Below are positions 42,696 through 50,201 of a stretch of DNA of 64,000 nucleotides, piece by piece. The stretch covers positions 62,001-126,000 of the forward strand of contig CADBZW010000009.1 in the NCBI GenBank assembly GCA_902799345.1, read 5' to 3'. A program made the position numbers and the translations under genes. Numbering within the stretch: the first letter of the stretch is position 1; each line of letters begins with the position of its first letter. This DNA is from an uncultured Bacteroidia bacterium. GTDB taxonomy: Bacteria > Bacteroidota > Bacteroidia > Bacteroidales > F082. Under the pieces are notes generated by a model. It was not told where the DNA came from. It did not search any database and saw nothing but the letters and a program-made list of their open reading frames with translations.

Positions 42696-43250
42696 TTAAG
42701 ATTTGAAGATTAGATATAGTTTGGCTTCGAAGTGGTTTTCATCGGTGCAGTCGAGCCAGCCGCCGAGGACGCTTGTGGTCATCGGGTCAAGGAAGGCGTT
42801 TTGCAATTCCCGTGCCATGATTTGAGAGTCGTTTTCGGGCAAGACGATGAACGAGGTCTCGCCAAAGTATTTGTTGCGGATGGCGATTTCGCCCGTCACG
42901 ATGTTGGGCAAGGTATAGACAAACGCCGCCGGACTAGGGAAAAAGTTCTCTGGGTCTTGTATGGTGGTCTGATAGGCGGTGTCGGCCTGCAACGAGGCGC
43001 TGCGGTTGAAGAACACCACCGCTCGGTCTTCGCGAGGAACGAAACGCTCGGCGCCTTCGGCCTGCAAGAGCAACTCGGAAGCCACAAAGCCCAACTTGCT
43101 CAAGGTGTCCATCTTGAAGAACTTCGGGTAGTCGCCGACATGGGCACGATAAAGCTCGGTCAGCATGGCGGAACCATTTTCATTGTGGTTCAGCACTTTA
43201 CCATCGAGGCTCACCTCGTTGGGTGTAATATAAACTTCATGTCTCGTCAT
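42696..43250 (-). CDS. Ketosynthase-like protein without catalytic residues
   Basis: 184 residues. It starts MTRHEVYITPNEVSLDGKVL and contains segments reminiscent of a ketosynthase N-terminal half (ELLLQAEGAERFVPREDRAVVFFNRSAS, TLPNIVTGEIAIRNKYFGE), but no Cys-His-His set. Short KS-like proteins of this kind occur in flexirubin/aryl polyene clusters of Bacteroidota. It may be a structural partner of the KS whose stop overlaps its start (ATGA), comparable to a reduced chain-length factor. Function not established. Confidence 0.65.
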   Translation of the reverse strand: MTRHEVYITPNEVSLDGKVLNHNENGSAMLTELYRAHVGDYPKFFKMDTLSKLGFVASELLLQAEGAERFVPREDRAVVFFNRSASLQADTAYQTTIQDPENFFPSPAAFVYTLPNIVTGEIAIRNKYFGETSFIVLPENDSQIMARELQNAFLDPMTTSVLGGWLDCTDENHFEAKLYLIFKS

Positions 43251-44389
43251 GCCTCACCTCCTTTCGCGAAAAGCAAAGCCGCATTGCAGCCGCCGAAGCC
43301 CGACAGCAGCTTGATGAAAACTCGCTTTTCGGTGGGTTGGTTTTGATTGGAAAGCACCAAGGGATGCGTGACGCCCGTGGTCTCGTACCCTCTGGTAGCC
43401 AATATGTTATGGTCGTCGATGGCTTGCATCGAAAGGATGGTCTCCATGATGCCGGCGGCACCCATGGTGTGACCATAATAGCCTTTCAGTCCGTTGACGG
43501 GAACCTTGGAAAGTCCTGCTCTTTCGATGGCAAAGGACTCCATCTCGTCATTATACAAGGTGGCGGTACCATGTGTGTTGATGAAGGCAATCTTGTCGGG
43601 ACTGACCTCACCAAGCGCCACTTTCAAGGCCCTGTAGCTGCCTTCGCCCGTGCGCGAGGGACCGCTGATATGGTTGGCGTCGTTGCGGATGGCGCCACGA
43701 CAAGCCACCCAGTCGTTTTCGGTTACTTTGTCTTTTCTGGTGTAAATGATGGTTGCGGCGGCATCGCCAAGGTTGAGACCTGTGCGGTTGGCATCGAAAG
43801 GCCTGCAGGGGTCGACCGACAAGGCCTTGAACGACTGGAAGCCCGACACGATGAAAGCGGACTGCACATCGGCACCCACCGTCACGACATAGTCGAAACG
43901 ACCGCTTTCCAATTCGCGCATGGCTTGGATTTGGGCACAAACACCAGATATGCAAGCATTTGAAACCACTATTGGCGTGTTGGGATTATGGAAAAAGTCG
44001 GTCATCTGCTTGGCAGCATAACCCAAAAGAACACGTTCCTGGGGGAAGCCGGTTTCGTTTTTGTCCAAGAGGAACACGTTGCCTTTCGTGGTGGAAAGGA
44101 TGAACAACACCCTATCGGAAGCCGCATCGATTTTGGCTTCGGCGATGGCTCTTGAAGCCGAGAGGATGATCATCTTCTCGAAGAAGGTGTATTTCGCACC
44201 GTTAGCGAGAGGAGCGAAGGCTTCTTCCACCTTTTCCCTATCCATCAGCGAGGCTGTGAAAGGCTCGGGCAGACGCCAAAGACCTTCGTAGCGCTTCAGC
44301 ATGGAACGCCCTTCCTTTACCGCCGCATAGTTCTCGGCAGTGGTCATGCCCAAAGGCGAGATGATATTATGCGCCGCTCTGACAATCAT
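43247..44389 (-). CDS. Beta-ketoacyl-ACP synthase (FabF-like)
   Basis: 380 residues from ATG 44389, chosen because it overlaps the stop of the thioesterase gene by four bases (ATGA); the longest frame starts at 44416. Catalytic set complete: Cys146 in NACISGVCA, His in NTHGTATL near 282 and His in YGHTMGA near 315. FabF family, condensing malonyl-ACP with the chain. Together with the KS-like protein downstream and the other two KS genes, it gives the cluster at least three condensing enzymes. Likely one of the two KSs acts in initiation and another in elongation; sequence alone does not tell which. Confidence 0.88.
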   Translation of the reverse strand: MIVRAAHNIISPLGMTTAENYAAVKEGRSMLKRYEGLWRLPEPFTASLMDREKVEEAFAPLANGAKYTFFEKMIILSASRAIAEAKIDAASDRVLFILSTTKGNVFLLDKNETGFPQERVLLGYAAKQMTDFFHNPNTPIVVSNACISGVCAQIQAMRELESGRFDYVVTVGADVQSAFIVSGFQSFKALSVDPCRPFDANRTGLNLGDAAATIIYTRKDKVTENDWVACRGAIRNDANHISGPSRTGEGSYRALKVALGEVSPDKIAFINTHGTATLYNDEMESFAIERAGLSKVPVNGLKGYYGHTMGAAGIMETILSMQAIDDHNILATRGYETTGVTHPLVLSNQNQPTEKRVFIKLLSGFGGCNAALLFAKGGEA

Positions 44390-44823
44390 ACGTTTACCTC
44401 CCATTTTTGTTTCCATTCCTCATAGAAATCGGGGTTATTGAGCACCAGCTGATGCGAGTACCTATCCATGAAAACCTGCACGGTATGACCGATGACAAAG
44501 ACTTCTTTCGTTTTCGCATCGCGGATTTCATAGTCAAAGATGAGTTTGGCCGCCTCTGTGGGACGATAAACAATTTCTATCTCTGGCTTCATCCCATAGA
44601 CCATGGGGCGTTTGTATTTGACAGTCAAATCGACGATGGGTTCCAAGAAACCCTTGTCATACATCATCAGGTATTCCAGGCCGTATTTCGCGCCAAAGGC
44701 CTCGCGGGCATCTTCGAAATACTTGACATAATGACCATGCCACACCACCCCCATCGAGTCCACCTCGCTGAAGCGGATTTCAAAGGGTTTGGTTACCGAT
44801 AATATGTTGTTCTTTTCTGTCAT
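44386..44823 (-). CDS. 4HBT-type acyl thioesterase
   Basis: 145 residues from ATG 44823, two bases after the previous stop. Hotdog thioesterase of the 4-hydroxybenzoyl-CoA type: FSEVDSMGVVWHGHYVKYFEDARE (given as EVDSMGVVWHGHYVKYF, about 18-34) includes the catalytic Asp and the conserved WHGHY. It would release the finished or stalled chain from ACP, or trim mischarged ACP. The family is regularly found in aryl polyene clusters. Coupled on both sides. Confidence 0.88.
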   Translation of the reverse strand: MTEKNNILSVTKPFEIRFSEVDSMGVVWHGHYVKYFEDAREAFGAKYGLEYLMMYDKGFLEPIVDLTVKYKRPMVYGMKPEIEIVYRPTEAAKLIFDYEIRDAKTKEVFVIGHTVQVFMDRYSHQLVLNNPDFYEEWKQKWEVNV

Positions 44824-44825
44824 TT

Positions 44826-45251
44826 TCACGCTTGTATCTCTGTATCCATCAAGGCGATTTTCATGTTGGATTGCGCCAGTATTTCGTCGCCGCACTTAAC
44901 AACCGCTTTCACCAAGGTGATGTTGAACATCTCCTCTAACACATTGATAGTGGTCATTATCTGTTCGCCAAGCCGAGGCGTACGGAAAACTTCAAAGTTG
45001 CTGACGGCTCCTATGACGCCAAGTTTCACGCTATCATTAAGATAACCGATTCGTGCGGCACAAGTTTGGGCTATGTTTTCCACCAGACCTTCAGCCGAAA
45101 GATGGTTTCCTACGACGAAAACATTCTCTTCACGCACTTCCAACAGGGTTGTAGTGATAGTCTCGTCACACGACAACAAACGGTCGATCATCACAAAGGG
45201 GGACCTTTGTGGTAACAGTTCCATCACCGAAACATTCTCTATCGTTTTCAT
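44826..45251 (-). CDS. Second hotdog dehydratase-like protein
   Basis: 141 residues from ATG 45251, which overlaps the acyltransferase stop (ATGA). Single hotdog fold with LLPQRSPFVMIDRLL near 12-26 and NHLSAEGLVENIAQ near 49-62, resembling the FabZ/ApeI-type dehydratase family, though the H-x-FPG-x-P motif is altered (GNHLSAEG). Along with the FabZ-like protein at 35180-35557 it may form a heteromeric dehydratase, as described for ApeI/ApeP in proteobacterial aryl polyene synthesis. Confidence 0.8.
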   Translation of the reverse strand: MKTIENVSVMELLPQRSPFVMIDRLLSCDETITTTLLEVREENVFVVGNHLSAEGLVENIAQTCAARIGYLNDSVKLGVIGAVSNFEVFRTPRLGEQIMTTINVLEEMFNITLVKAVVKCGDEILAQSNMKIALMDTEIQA

Positions 45252-46141
45252 TGCTTCCAAAAGTCAAAATAGTTGAACCACTGCGTGGGATAACGGCGTA
45301 CAATGGCCTCCAATTGTTCGGCATACCTTTGTGCCAATTGGCTCATCTGTTCACGCTTACTCAAACTCTTATCATGGTGAAGCTCACGGAGATAGATACG
45401 ATACTTACGCAATCCCTCCTTCATCGCAAACACAGATATCACATCCACATCCTTTTGCACCGCCATCGCGAAAGCCCCCAAGGGAAAACGCGCCGTTTGG
45501 CCGAAAAACTGACATTCAGTCGACTTCTGCGAGCCAAAGATACGGTCGGCGGGCATACTCACAATCTCACCGTCGTCCAAAGCCGTGTTCAGCAAAAACA
45601 AATGCGAGAGGTCGTCCCTCACTGGCACCATTCTGACATTGTTTTGCGACCATATCCGTTGACGGTTTTCCATCACCGTTTCTGTCTCTCCACCAAACAC
45701 CAAAGCATTGTATCTCTTGTGCTTAGGCTTCAATGAATAGCCGACCATTTCGTAGCAGCCCACATGACTACTCACCATGACGAAGCCCTTTTCATGGGTC
45801 TCCTTCTCATCGAACACATGCTGTTCGTCCGACACAAAACGGTATTCCTTGCCAGCATACGCCCCGAAACGGTCCAAGATGACTTGCCCGAAACGGAAAT
45901 GGTTGGCATATACCTTACAAAACGACTTCAACGGGCCGTAACCCATCCTTTCGCGGAAGAAGCGATACATGGCCTGATAGCCTTTTCTGCTGAAAAGCAT
46001 ATAGAAAGGCACCACCAAAGCCATCACGCCATAGAGCAACCACAAGGGTAGCACACGAAACATCGCAATAAGCGAGCGTTGCATCCAAGGCTGTCCGTCG
46101 GTCTTCCCCGACCATTCGTTATGTTGTAAGGTGTCGGCCAT
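45248..46141 (-). CDS. LpxL/HtrB-like lipid acyltransferase
   Basis: 297 residues. One N-terminal membrane helix (VLPLWLLYGVMALVVPFYMLF). LpxL-type motif SSHVGCYEMVGYSL near 135 (H-x4-D/E form: HVGCYE), then RDDLSHLFLL and the MPADRIFGSQ segment near 195. This family transfers acyl chains from ACP to lipid acceptors on the inner membrane. In aryl polyene clusters such enzymes are proposed to join the polyene to a lipid. Upstream of it, seven bases away, is an ACP gene that may be its donor. Confidence 0.85.
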   Translation of the reverse strand: MADTLQHNEWSGKTDGQPWMQRSLIAMFRVLPLWLLYGVMALVVPFYMLFSRKGYQAMYRFFRERMGYGPLKSFCKVYANHFRFGQVILDRFGAYAGKEYRFVSDEQHVFDEKETHEKGFVMVSSHVGCYEMVGYSLKPKHKRYNALVFGGETETVMENRQRIWSQNNVRMVPVRDDLSHLFLLNTALDDGEIVSMPADRIFGSQKSTECQFFGQTARFPLGAFAMAVQKDVDVISVFAMKEGLRKYRIYLRELHHDKSLSKREQMSQLAQRYAEQLEAIVRRYPTQWFNYFDFWKQ

Positions 46142-46148
46142 CCGAGAC

Positions 46149-46391
46149 TTAGGCTATCTTTTTCTCAATGTAATCACAAAAGTCGTTGAAAGTCTTCACT
46201 TTGGCCATATCTTCGGTCTTGATTTTGAAACCGAATTTCTTCTCGACGATGACTACGATGTCGACAAAATCGAGACTGTCGATGCCGATGTCTTCCTTCA
46301 GACGTGCCTCTGGCTGGATTTTTTCTTCGTCAATTTCAAGGTCCTCGATGAGGAACTCACGGACTTTTTCTTCTATTTCTTGTCTGTTCAT
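46149..46391 (-). CDS. Acyl carrier protein (cluster ACP 2)
   Basis: 80 residues, acidic. Phosphopantetheine site in DIGIDSLDFVD at about 34-44. Coupled to the LpxL-like gene. It differs clearly from ACP 1 and from what a housekeeping AcpP would look like, so it probably serves the polyene pathway. Confidence 0.92.
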   Translation of the reverse strand: MNRQEIEEKVREFLIEDLEIDEEKIQPEARLKEDIGIDSLDFVDIVVIVEKKFGFKIKTEDMAKVKTFNDFCDYIEKKIA

Positions 46392-46428
46392 TTATGTTGA
46401 TTGTTGAATTGTTTAATCGTTGTTTTTT

Positions 46429-46452
46429 GACATAGGACGAGGGACGTAGGAC
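46429..46452. repeat. Degenerate GGGAC-type tandem repeat, site 2
   Basis: TAGGACG, AGGGACG and TAGGAC units in tandem between the ACP and methyltransferase genes; same kind of repeat as at 28416 and 52933. Right after it a run of AACTGGTAACTGAACAACTG words follows. Confidence 0.55.
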
Positions 46453-46472
46453 AACTGGTAACTGAACAACTG

Positions 46473-47576
46473 TTAACTGCCAACTGTCTTGCAGACCACA
46501 ATGCTGTGTCCTTGGCCGAGGTCGTCATGGATCGTCTCCACGACCAATCCGGCTTTCTCGACCAAACGGATCATGTCGTCGCTGTGGTACATTTTGCTGT
46601 TTCCATTCGCCATCGCGGTGAAATAAAGGCTAGTCATCGTGAGGCAGAACGCCGCTGTTTCGAAGCGCTGACGGTCCCACAGGGTCTCCATGATATACAG
46701 GCGGCTATTGCCATCCATAATCTTGGCGGCGCGGCTCAAGATACTCACTATCTCATCCTCGCCAAAACAATCCAAGAACTGGCTCATCCAGATGATGTCG
46801 TAATGCTTATCGGTCGGAAAACTTTTCGAAGCATCCAATAGATTCATGGCATAACCTTCGATGCGGTCGGCGCCCGGCTTGCCAGCAGTGGCTTGGCGCA
46901 TCATCTCAAGCTGCTGCGGTAGGTCGACAATGGTGACTTGTACATCGTTGTCGTAACCCACGCACTGCAAAGCCCAACGGCCTGTGTTACCGCCCACATC
47001 GAGCAAGGTCTTTGGCTTGTTGGCAAACACGATTTCCAAGGCTTGCTGGAATGAGTTATCGCTGTAGAAATGATCGAAGCCGAACCAGCTTTTCTGCACT
47101 TGTGGCGGCAACTCCGAAAGCGCCTCATACAACGTAGGCCATGGCCCGAAATGCTCCAATCCAGCGGGGCGACCTTCTTTAAGGCTCTCTTCCAGATGGA
47201 ACCAACCTTCGTAGTTCACGTCATGGTTGAATTCGGTATTCACATCGGTGGCGGGGTCAGTGATAAAGCACCAACCCGTCTTGCTCAGTGTATAACGGTC
47301 TGTTTCCGTGTCGATAAGCACCGTGCCGATGCACAAGCTCGCTTCCAGCATCACCTTGGCGGCATAGCCACTGATGTTGGCTTTCTCGGCCACCTCGGCT
47401 TCGGTCATGCCGTTATCGCTGTTGCGCAGCATCTCAAAGATGCCGAACTTCTTCATCAAGCGACTCACTTGGAACACAATCGGTCCCCAGGCAATCCATT
47501 CGGCCTTGGCTTGCGCCTCACGTGCAGAAAGATGCTCCTTACTATAAGCTTCTTTTAGTTTTGGTGTAAGATGCAT
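46473..47576 (-). CDS. SAM-dependent O-methyltransferase
   Basis: 367 residues. N-terminal winged-helix dimerisation part (about 25-110: FQVSRLMKKFGIFEMLRN, TEAEVAEKANIS). C-terminal Rossmann SAM-binding domain with LLDVGGNTGRWALQC near 193-207 and DIIWMSQFLDCFGEDE near 265. The architecture fits small-molecule O-methyltransferases. In aryl polyenes the ring often carries a methyl or methoxy group, so ring O-methylation is plausible. The reading from the first Met fits the family length. Confidence 0.88.
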   Translation of the reverse strand: MHLTPKLKEAYSKEHLSAREAQAKAEWIAWGPIVFQVSRLMKKFGIFEMLRNSDNGMTEAEVAEKANISGYAAKVMLEASLCIGTVLIDTETDRYTLSKTGWCFITDPATDVNTEFNHDVNYEGWFHLEESLKEGRPAGLEHFGPWPTLYEALSELPPQVQKSWFGFDHFYSDNSFQQALEIVFANKPKTLLDVGGNTGRWALQCVGYDNDVQVTIVDLPQQLEMMRQATAGKPGADRIEGYAMNLLDASKSFPTDKHYDIIWMSQFLDCFGEDEIVSILSRAAKIMDGNSRLYIMETLWDRQRFETAAFCLTMTSLYFTAMANGNSKMYHSDDMIRLVEKAGLVVETIHDDLGQGHSIVVCKTVGS

Positions 47577-47598
47577 GTTGATAATAGTTGTAATTCTA

Positions 47599-48123
47599 TT
47601 ACTTCAGTTTGGCAATTTTCTCGCCAAGCTTTCCAAAAGTGTCATTGAAGGCACGGTCGGTCGTCGGTGCAGAACCTCCATCAATCTCATCGATGTCGAC
47701 AACCAGCAATGTTTCACCGCTCTTGGCATCAGTGACGGTAAAGGTTCCCCAAACACGGATGCAAGGACCAGGAATAAAGCCCATGACATTGATAAATTCG
47801 TCTACCTTCGTCACCTTGATGGTAATCTTGTAGGTAGCCTCTTCCTCGTTCTTGACGAATTGCAATTTTTTGTTGCGCTCGCTGAACTCCTCGATAAAAC
47901 CATTATAGGCTATGGTTGCCTTTTCGTCAAGAATATTGTATTTCTCGGCCAAAGGCATCTTGTCATCAAAGGTGGCGCCTTCATCATAAATGACCTCCAA
48001 AAAGACCGTTCCTTCTGCGTTTTTGAAGAATTTCTTGTCTCCGTTGACGACTTTTAAGGGATTTGCTGCGAATGTAGCTATGGCAATCATAACAAAGACT
48101 GCCGTCGTAAATAAACGTTTCAT
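47599..48123 (-). CDS. Exported protein of unknown function in the polyene cluster
   Basis: 174 residues with signal peptide KRLFTTAVFVMIAIATFAANP. The mature protein alternates strands and helices: FFKNAEGTVFLEVIYDEG, an acidic middle helix, YKITIKVTKVDEFINVMGF and ILVVDIDEIDGGSA-like end (LLVVDIDEIDGG). It has no lipobox or T9SS domain, so is probably periplasmic. I do not recognise the family. Because it sits between the methyltransferase and a KS on the same strand with short gaps, it is likely co-expressed with the cluster. Confidence 0.65.
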   Translation of the reverse strand: MKRLFTTAVFVMIAIATFAANPLKVVNGDKKFFKNAEGTVFLEVIYDEGATFDDKMPLAEKYNILDEKATIAYNGFIEEFSERNKKLQFVKNEEEATYKITIKVTKVDEFINVMGFIPGPCIRVWGTFTVTDAKSGETLLVVDIDEIDGGSAPTTDRAFNDTFGKLGEKIAKLK

Positions 48124-48148
48124 GGTGTTAGATTTTAATTGTTTGACT

Positions 48149-49375
48149 TTATTTGGATTTTATCACTAATGCAGAGTTGGTCCCTCCAAATCCAAAGGAG
48201 TTGGAAAGGATGGTTTTCAGGACTTTGGTCGTCGTTGTGTTGACAATATTGAGGCCTTCCGAATACTCGTCAGGATGTTCAAAGTTGATGTTGGGCGCGA
48301 TGAAACCGCCTTGCATCATCAGGATGCAGTAGACAATCTCGCTCGCACCAGCCATCCAGCACTCGTGACCCGTCATCGACTTAGTCGAGGAGATGGGGGT
48401 CTGGGTCGGACCAAAGAGCCGTTTCAGCGCCAAAGCCTCAAACATGTCGCCTTGCGGCGTGGAGGTGGCGTGTGCGTTCACATAGTCGATGTCTTCGGCC
48501 TTCACGCCTGCTTCGTTCATGGCACGGGTCATGGCACGATGGCAACCTTCTTCGCTGGGCTGCGAGATATGACTCTCGCCGTTGGAAGAGAAGCCATAGC
48601 CACACACCTCGGCCAAAATTGTAGCGCCTCGCGCTACAGCATGGTCATAGTCCTCAAGCACCAAGGCCGCCGCACCGCCGCTGGGCACAAGGCCGTCGCG
48701 GTCGCGGTCGAAAGGACGTGAAGCCTTGGTCGGGTTGTCAACACGTGTCGAGAAGGCGCTGATGCCGTCGAAGCTGCCCATGGAGAGGTAGTTGGTTTCC
48801 TGGGCACCACCACATAGCACCACGTCCTGCAAGCCGTTGCGGATGAGCAGCGCACCCAAGCCGATGGAATGGGAGCCGCTGGCGCAGGCCGCGCTGATGG
48901 TCATGTTGATGCCTTTCAGGTGGAAGATGGTGGAGAGGTTCATCGTCACCGTCGAGTTCATCGACTGGAAGATGGCGGCCGAGCCTACCAAAGTGGTGTC
49001 TTTTTTCTCCAAGATGGTCTCATGCGAATCGATGACGGCCTTGGCCGACGAGTCGTTGCCAAACAGCACGCCGACTTCATTCGCCAGCAGATACGCATCG
49101 TCGATACCCGCTTGCTCGAAGGCCTCGCAGGTGGCCATATAGGCGTATTCGCCTTCCTCAGCGAGGTACATACGGAGCTTACGGTCGAGTTTGCCTTTCA
49201 GTTGAGGCTTTTCGACGATACCCGTCAATGGAGAACGATACCCGTATTCTGTGCGCTCCGGTTGGATGCCGATGCCAGAACGGCCTTCGCGCAATGAGGC
49301 AGCAACCTCTTCCTTGTTTTTTCCGAGGCAGGACCAAATGCCCATACCTGTGATGACGACTCTTCTATTGTTCAT
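48149..49375 (-). CDS. Beta-ketoacyl-ACP synthase (FabB/FabF-like)
   Basis: 408 residues from ATG 49375 (MNNRRVVITGMG), the usual KS beginning; five more residues are possible. Catalytic Cys164 in SAACASGSH, His in NAHATSTP near 305 and His in TGHECWMAG near 342, all present. A complete elongating-type ketosynthase. It differs from housekeeping FabF by the GHECWMAGAS segment, which is typical for cluster KSs of this kind. It follows FabG with a 97-bp gap that contains a palindromic repeat. Confidence 0.9.
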   Translation of the reverse strand: MNNRRVVITGMGIWSCLGKNKEEVAASLREGRSGIGIQPERTEYGYRSPLTGIVEKPQLKGKLDRKLRMYLAEEGEYAYMATCEAFEQAGIDDAYLLANEVGVLFGNDSSAKAVIDSHETILEKKDTTLVGSAAIFQSMNSTVTMNLSTIFHLKGINMTISAACASGSHSIGLGALLIRNGLQDVVLCGGAQETNYLSMGSFDGISAFSTRVDNPTKASRPFDRDRDGLVPSGGAAALVLEDYDHAVARGATILAEVCGYGFSSNGESHISQPSEEGCHRAMTRAMNEAGVKAEDIDYVNAHATSTPQGDMFEALALKRLFGPTQTPISSTKSMTGHECWMAGASEIVYCILMMQGGFIAPNINFEHPDEYSEGLNIVNTTTTKVLKTILSNSFGFGGTNSALVIKSK

Positions 49376-49422
49376 AATTTGCTTTTTCAAGTCGGCGTTT
49401 AACTACGTTGAATGCGTAGCAT

Positions 49423-49462
49423 TTCGACAGGCTCAACGACCTAGGTCCCTGAGTCCGTCGAA
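49423..49462. repeat. TTCGAC...GTCGAA palindrome
   Basis: Imperfect palindrome between fabG and the KS gene: TTCGACAGGCTCA at one side and CTGAGTCCGTCGAA at the other, centre GACCTAGGTC. A repeat type known from many Bacteroidota intergenic regions. Confidence 0.7.
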
Positions 49463-49472
49463 GGGCCGGTTT

Positions 49473-50201
49473 TTATGTGTATAACCCTCCATTAATCGAA
49501 ATTACCTGCCCCGTGATGTAAGCGGCATCGTCGGAAGCGAGGAAGCTGGTCAAAGCGGCCACTTCTTCGGGCTTGCCGAAGCGTCCCAACGGGATGAGCT
49601 TCTTCAGCTCGGCCTCATCGAGTTCCTTGGTCATGTCGGTGGCGATGAAGCCCGGGGCGATGGCGTTGACCGTCACCTTACGGGCCGCCACTTCCTGCGC
49701 CAAAGCCTTGGTGGCGCCGATGAGGGCAGCCTTGGCAGCGGAATAGTTGGTTTGTCCAGGCAGACCCTTCAGTCCCGACAGCGAAGCCATATTGATGATA
49801 CGGCCGTTGCGGTGCGTCATCATGTCCTTCAACAGGCGACGTGTGATGTAGAAAAAGCCGTTCAGCGTGGTGTCGAGCACCTTACTCCACTGCTCTTCCT
49901 GCATGAAAATCATAAGGTTGTCTTGACGGATGCCCGCGTTGTTGACCAACACAGAGATATAATCGTCGGGATGGTTGGCCGACCACGTCTCCAGGGCCTT
50001 GTCGATGGCTTGGGCGTCGGATACATCGAAAGGCAACAGTTCGCCTGTGCCACCCGCTTCTTGCACTTGTCGCAAAGTGTCTTCGGCGGCTTCTTTGTTC
50101 GACTGATAGTTGATGATGACGGACAAACCATCTTTGGCCAGACGCAAGGCGATGGCTTTACCTAAGCCTCGTGAGGCACCGGTGATGAGTGCATATTTCA
50201 T
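49473..50201 (-). CDS. fabG: 3-oxoacyl-ACP reductase
   Basis: 242 residues, classical short-chain dehydrogenase. NADPH motif TGASRGLGKAI at 7-17, VNNAGIRQD near 85, catalytic Ser near 137 in NMASLSG, and Tyr/Lys in YSAAKAA at about 150-156. It would reduce the keto group after every condensation in polyene synthesis. Its start shares one base with the stop of the ammonia-lyase gene (TAATG). A separate housekeeping FabG is expected elsewhere. Confidence 0.92.
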   Translation of the reverse strand: MKYALITGASRGLGKAIALRLAKDGLSVIINYQSNKEAAEDTLRQVQEAGGTGELLPFDVSDAQAIDKALETWSANHPDDYISVLVNNAGIRQDNLMIFMQEEQWSKVLDTTLNGFFYITRRLLKDMMTHRNGRIINMASLSGLKGLPGQTNYSAAKAALIGATKALAQEVAARKVTVNAIAPGFIATDMTKELDEAELKKLIPLGRFGKPEEVAALTSFLASDDAAYITGQVISINGGLYT

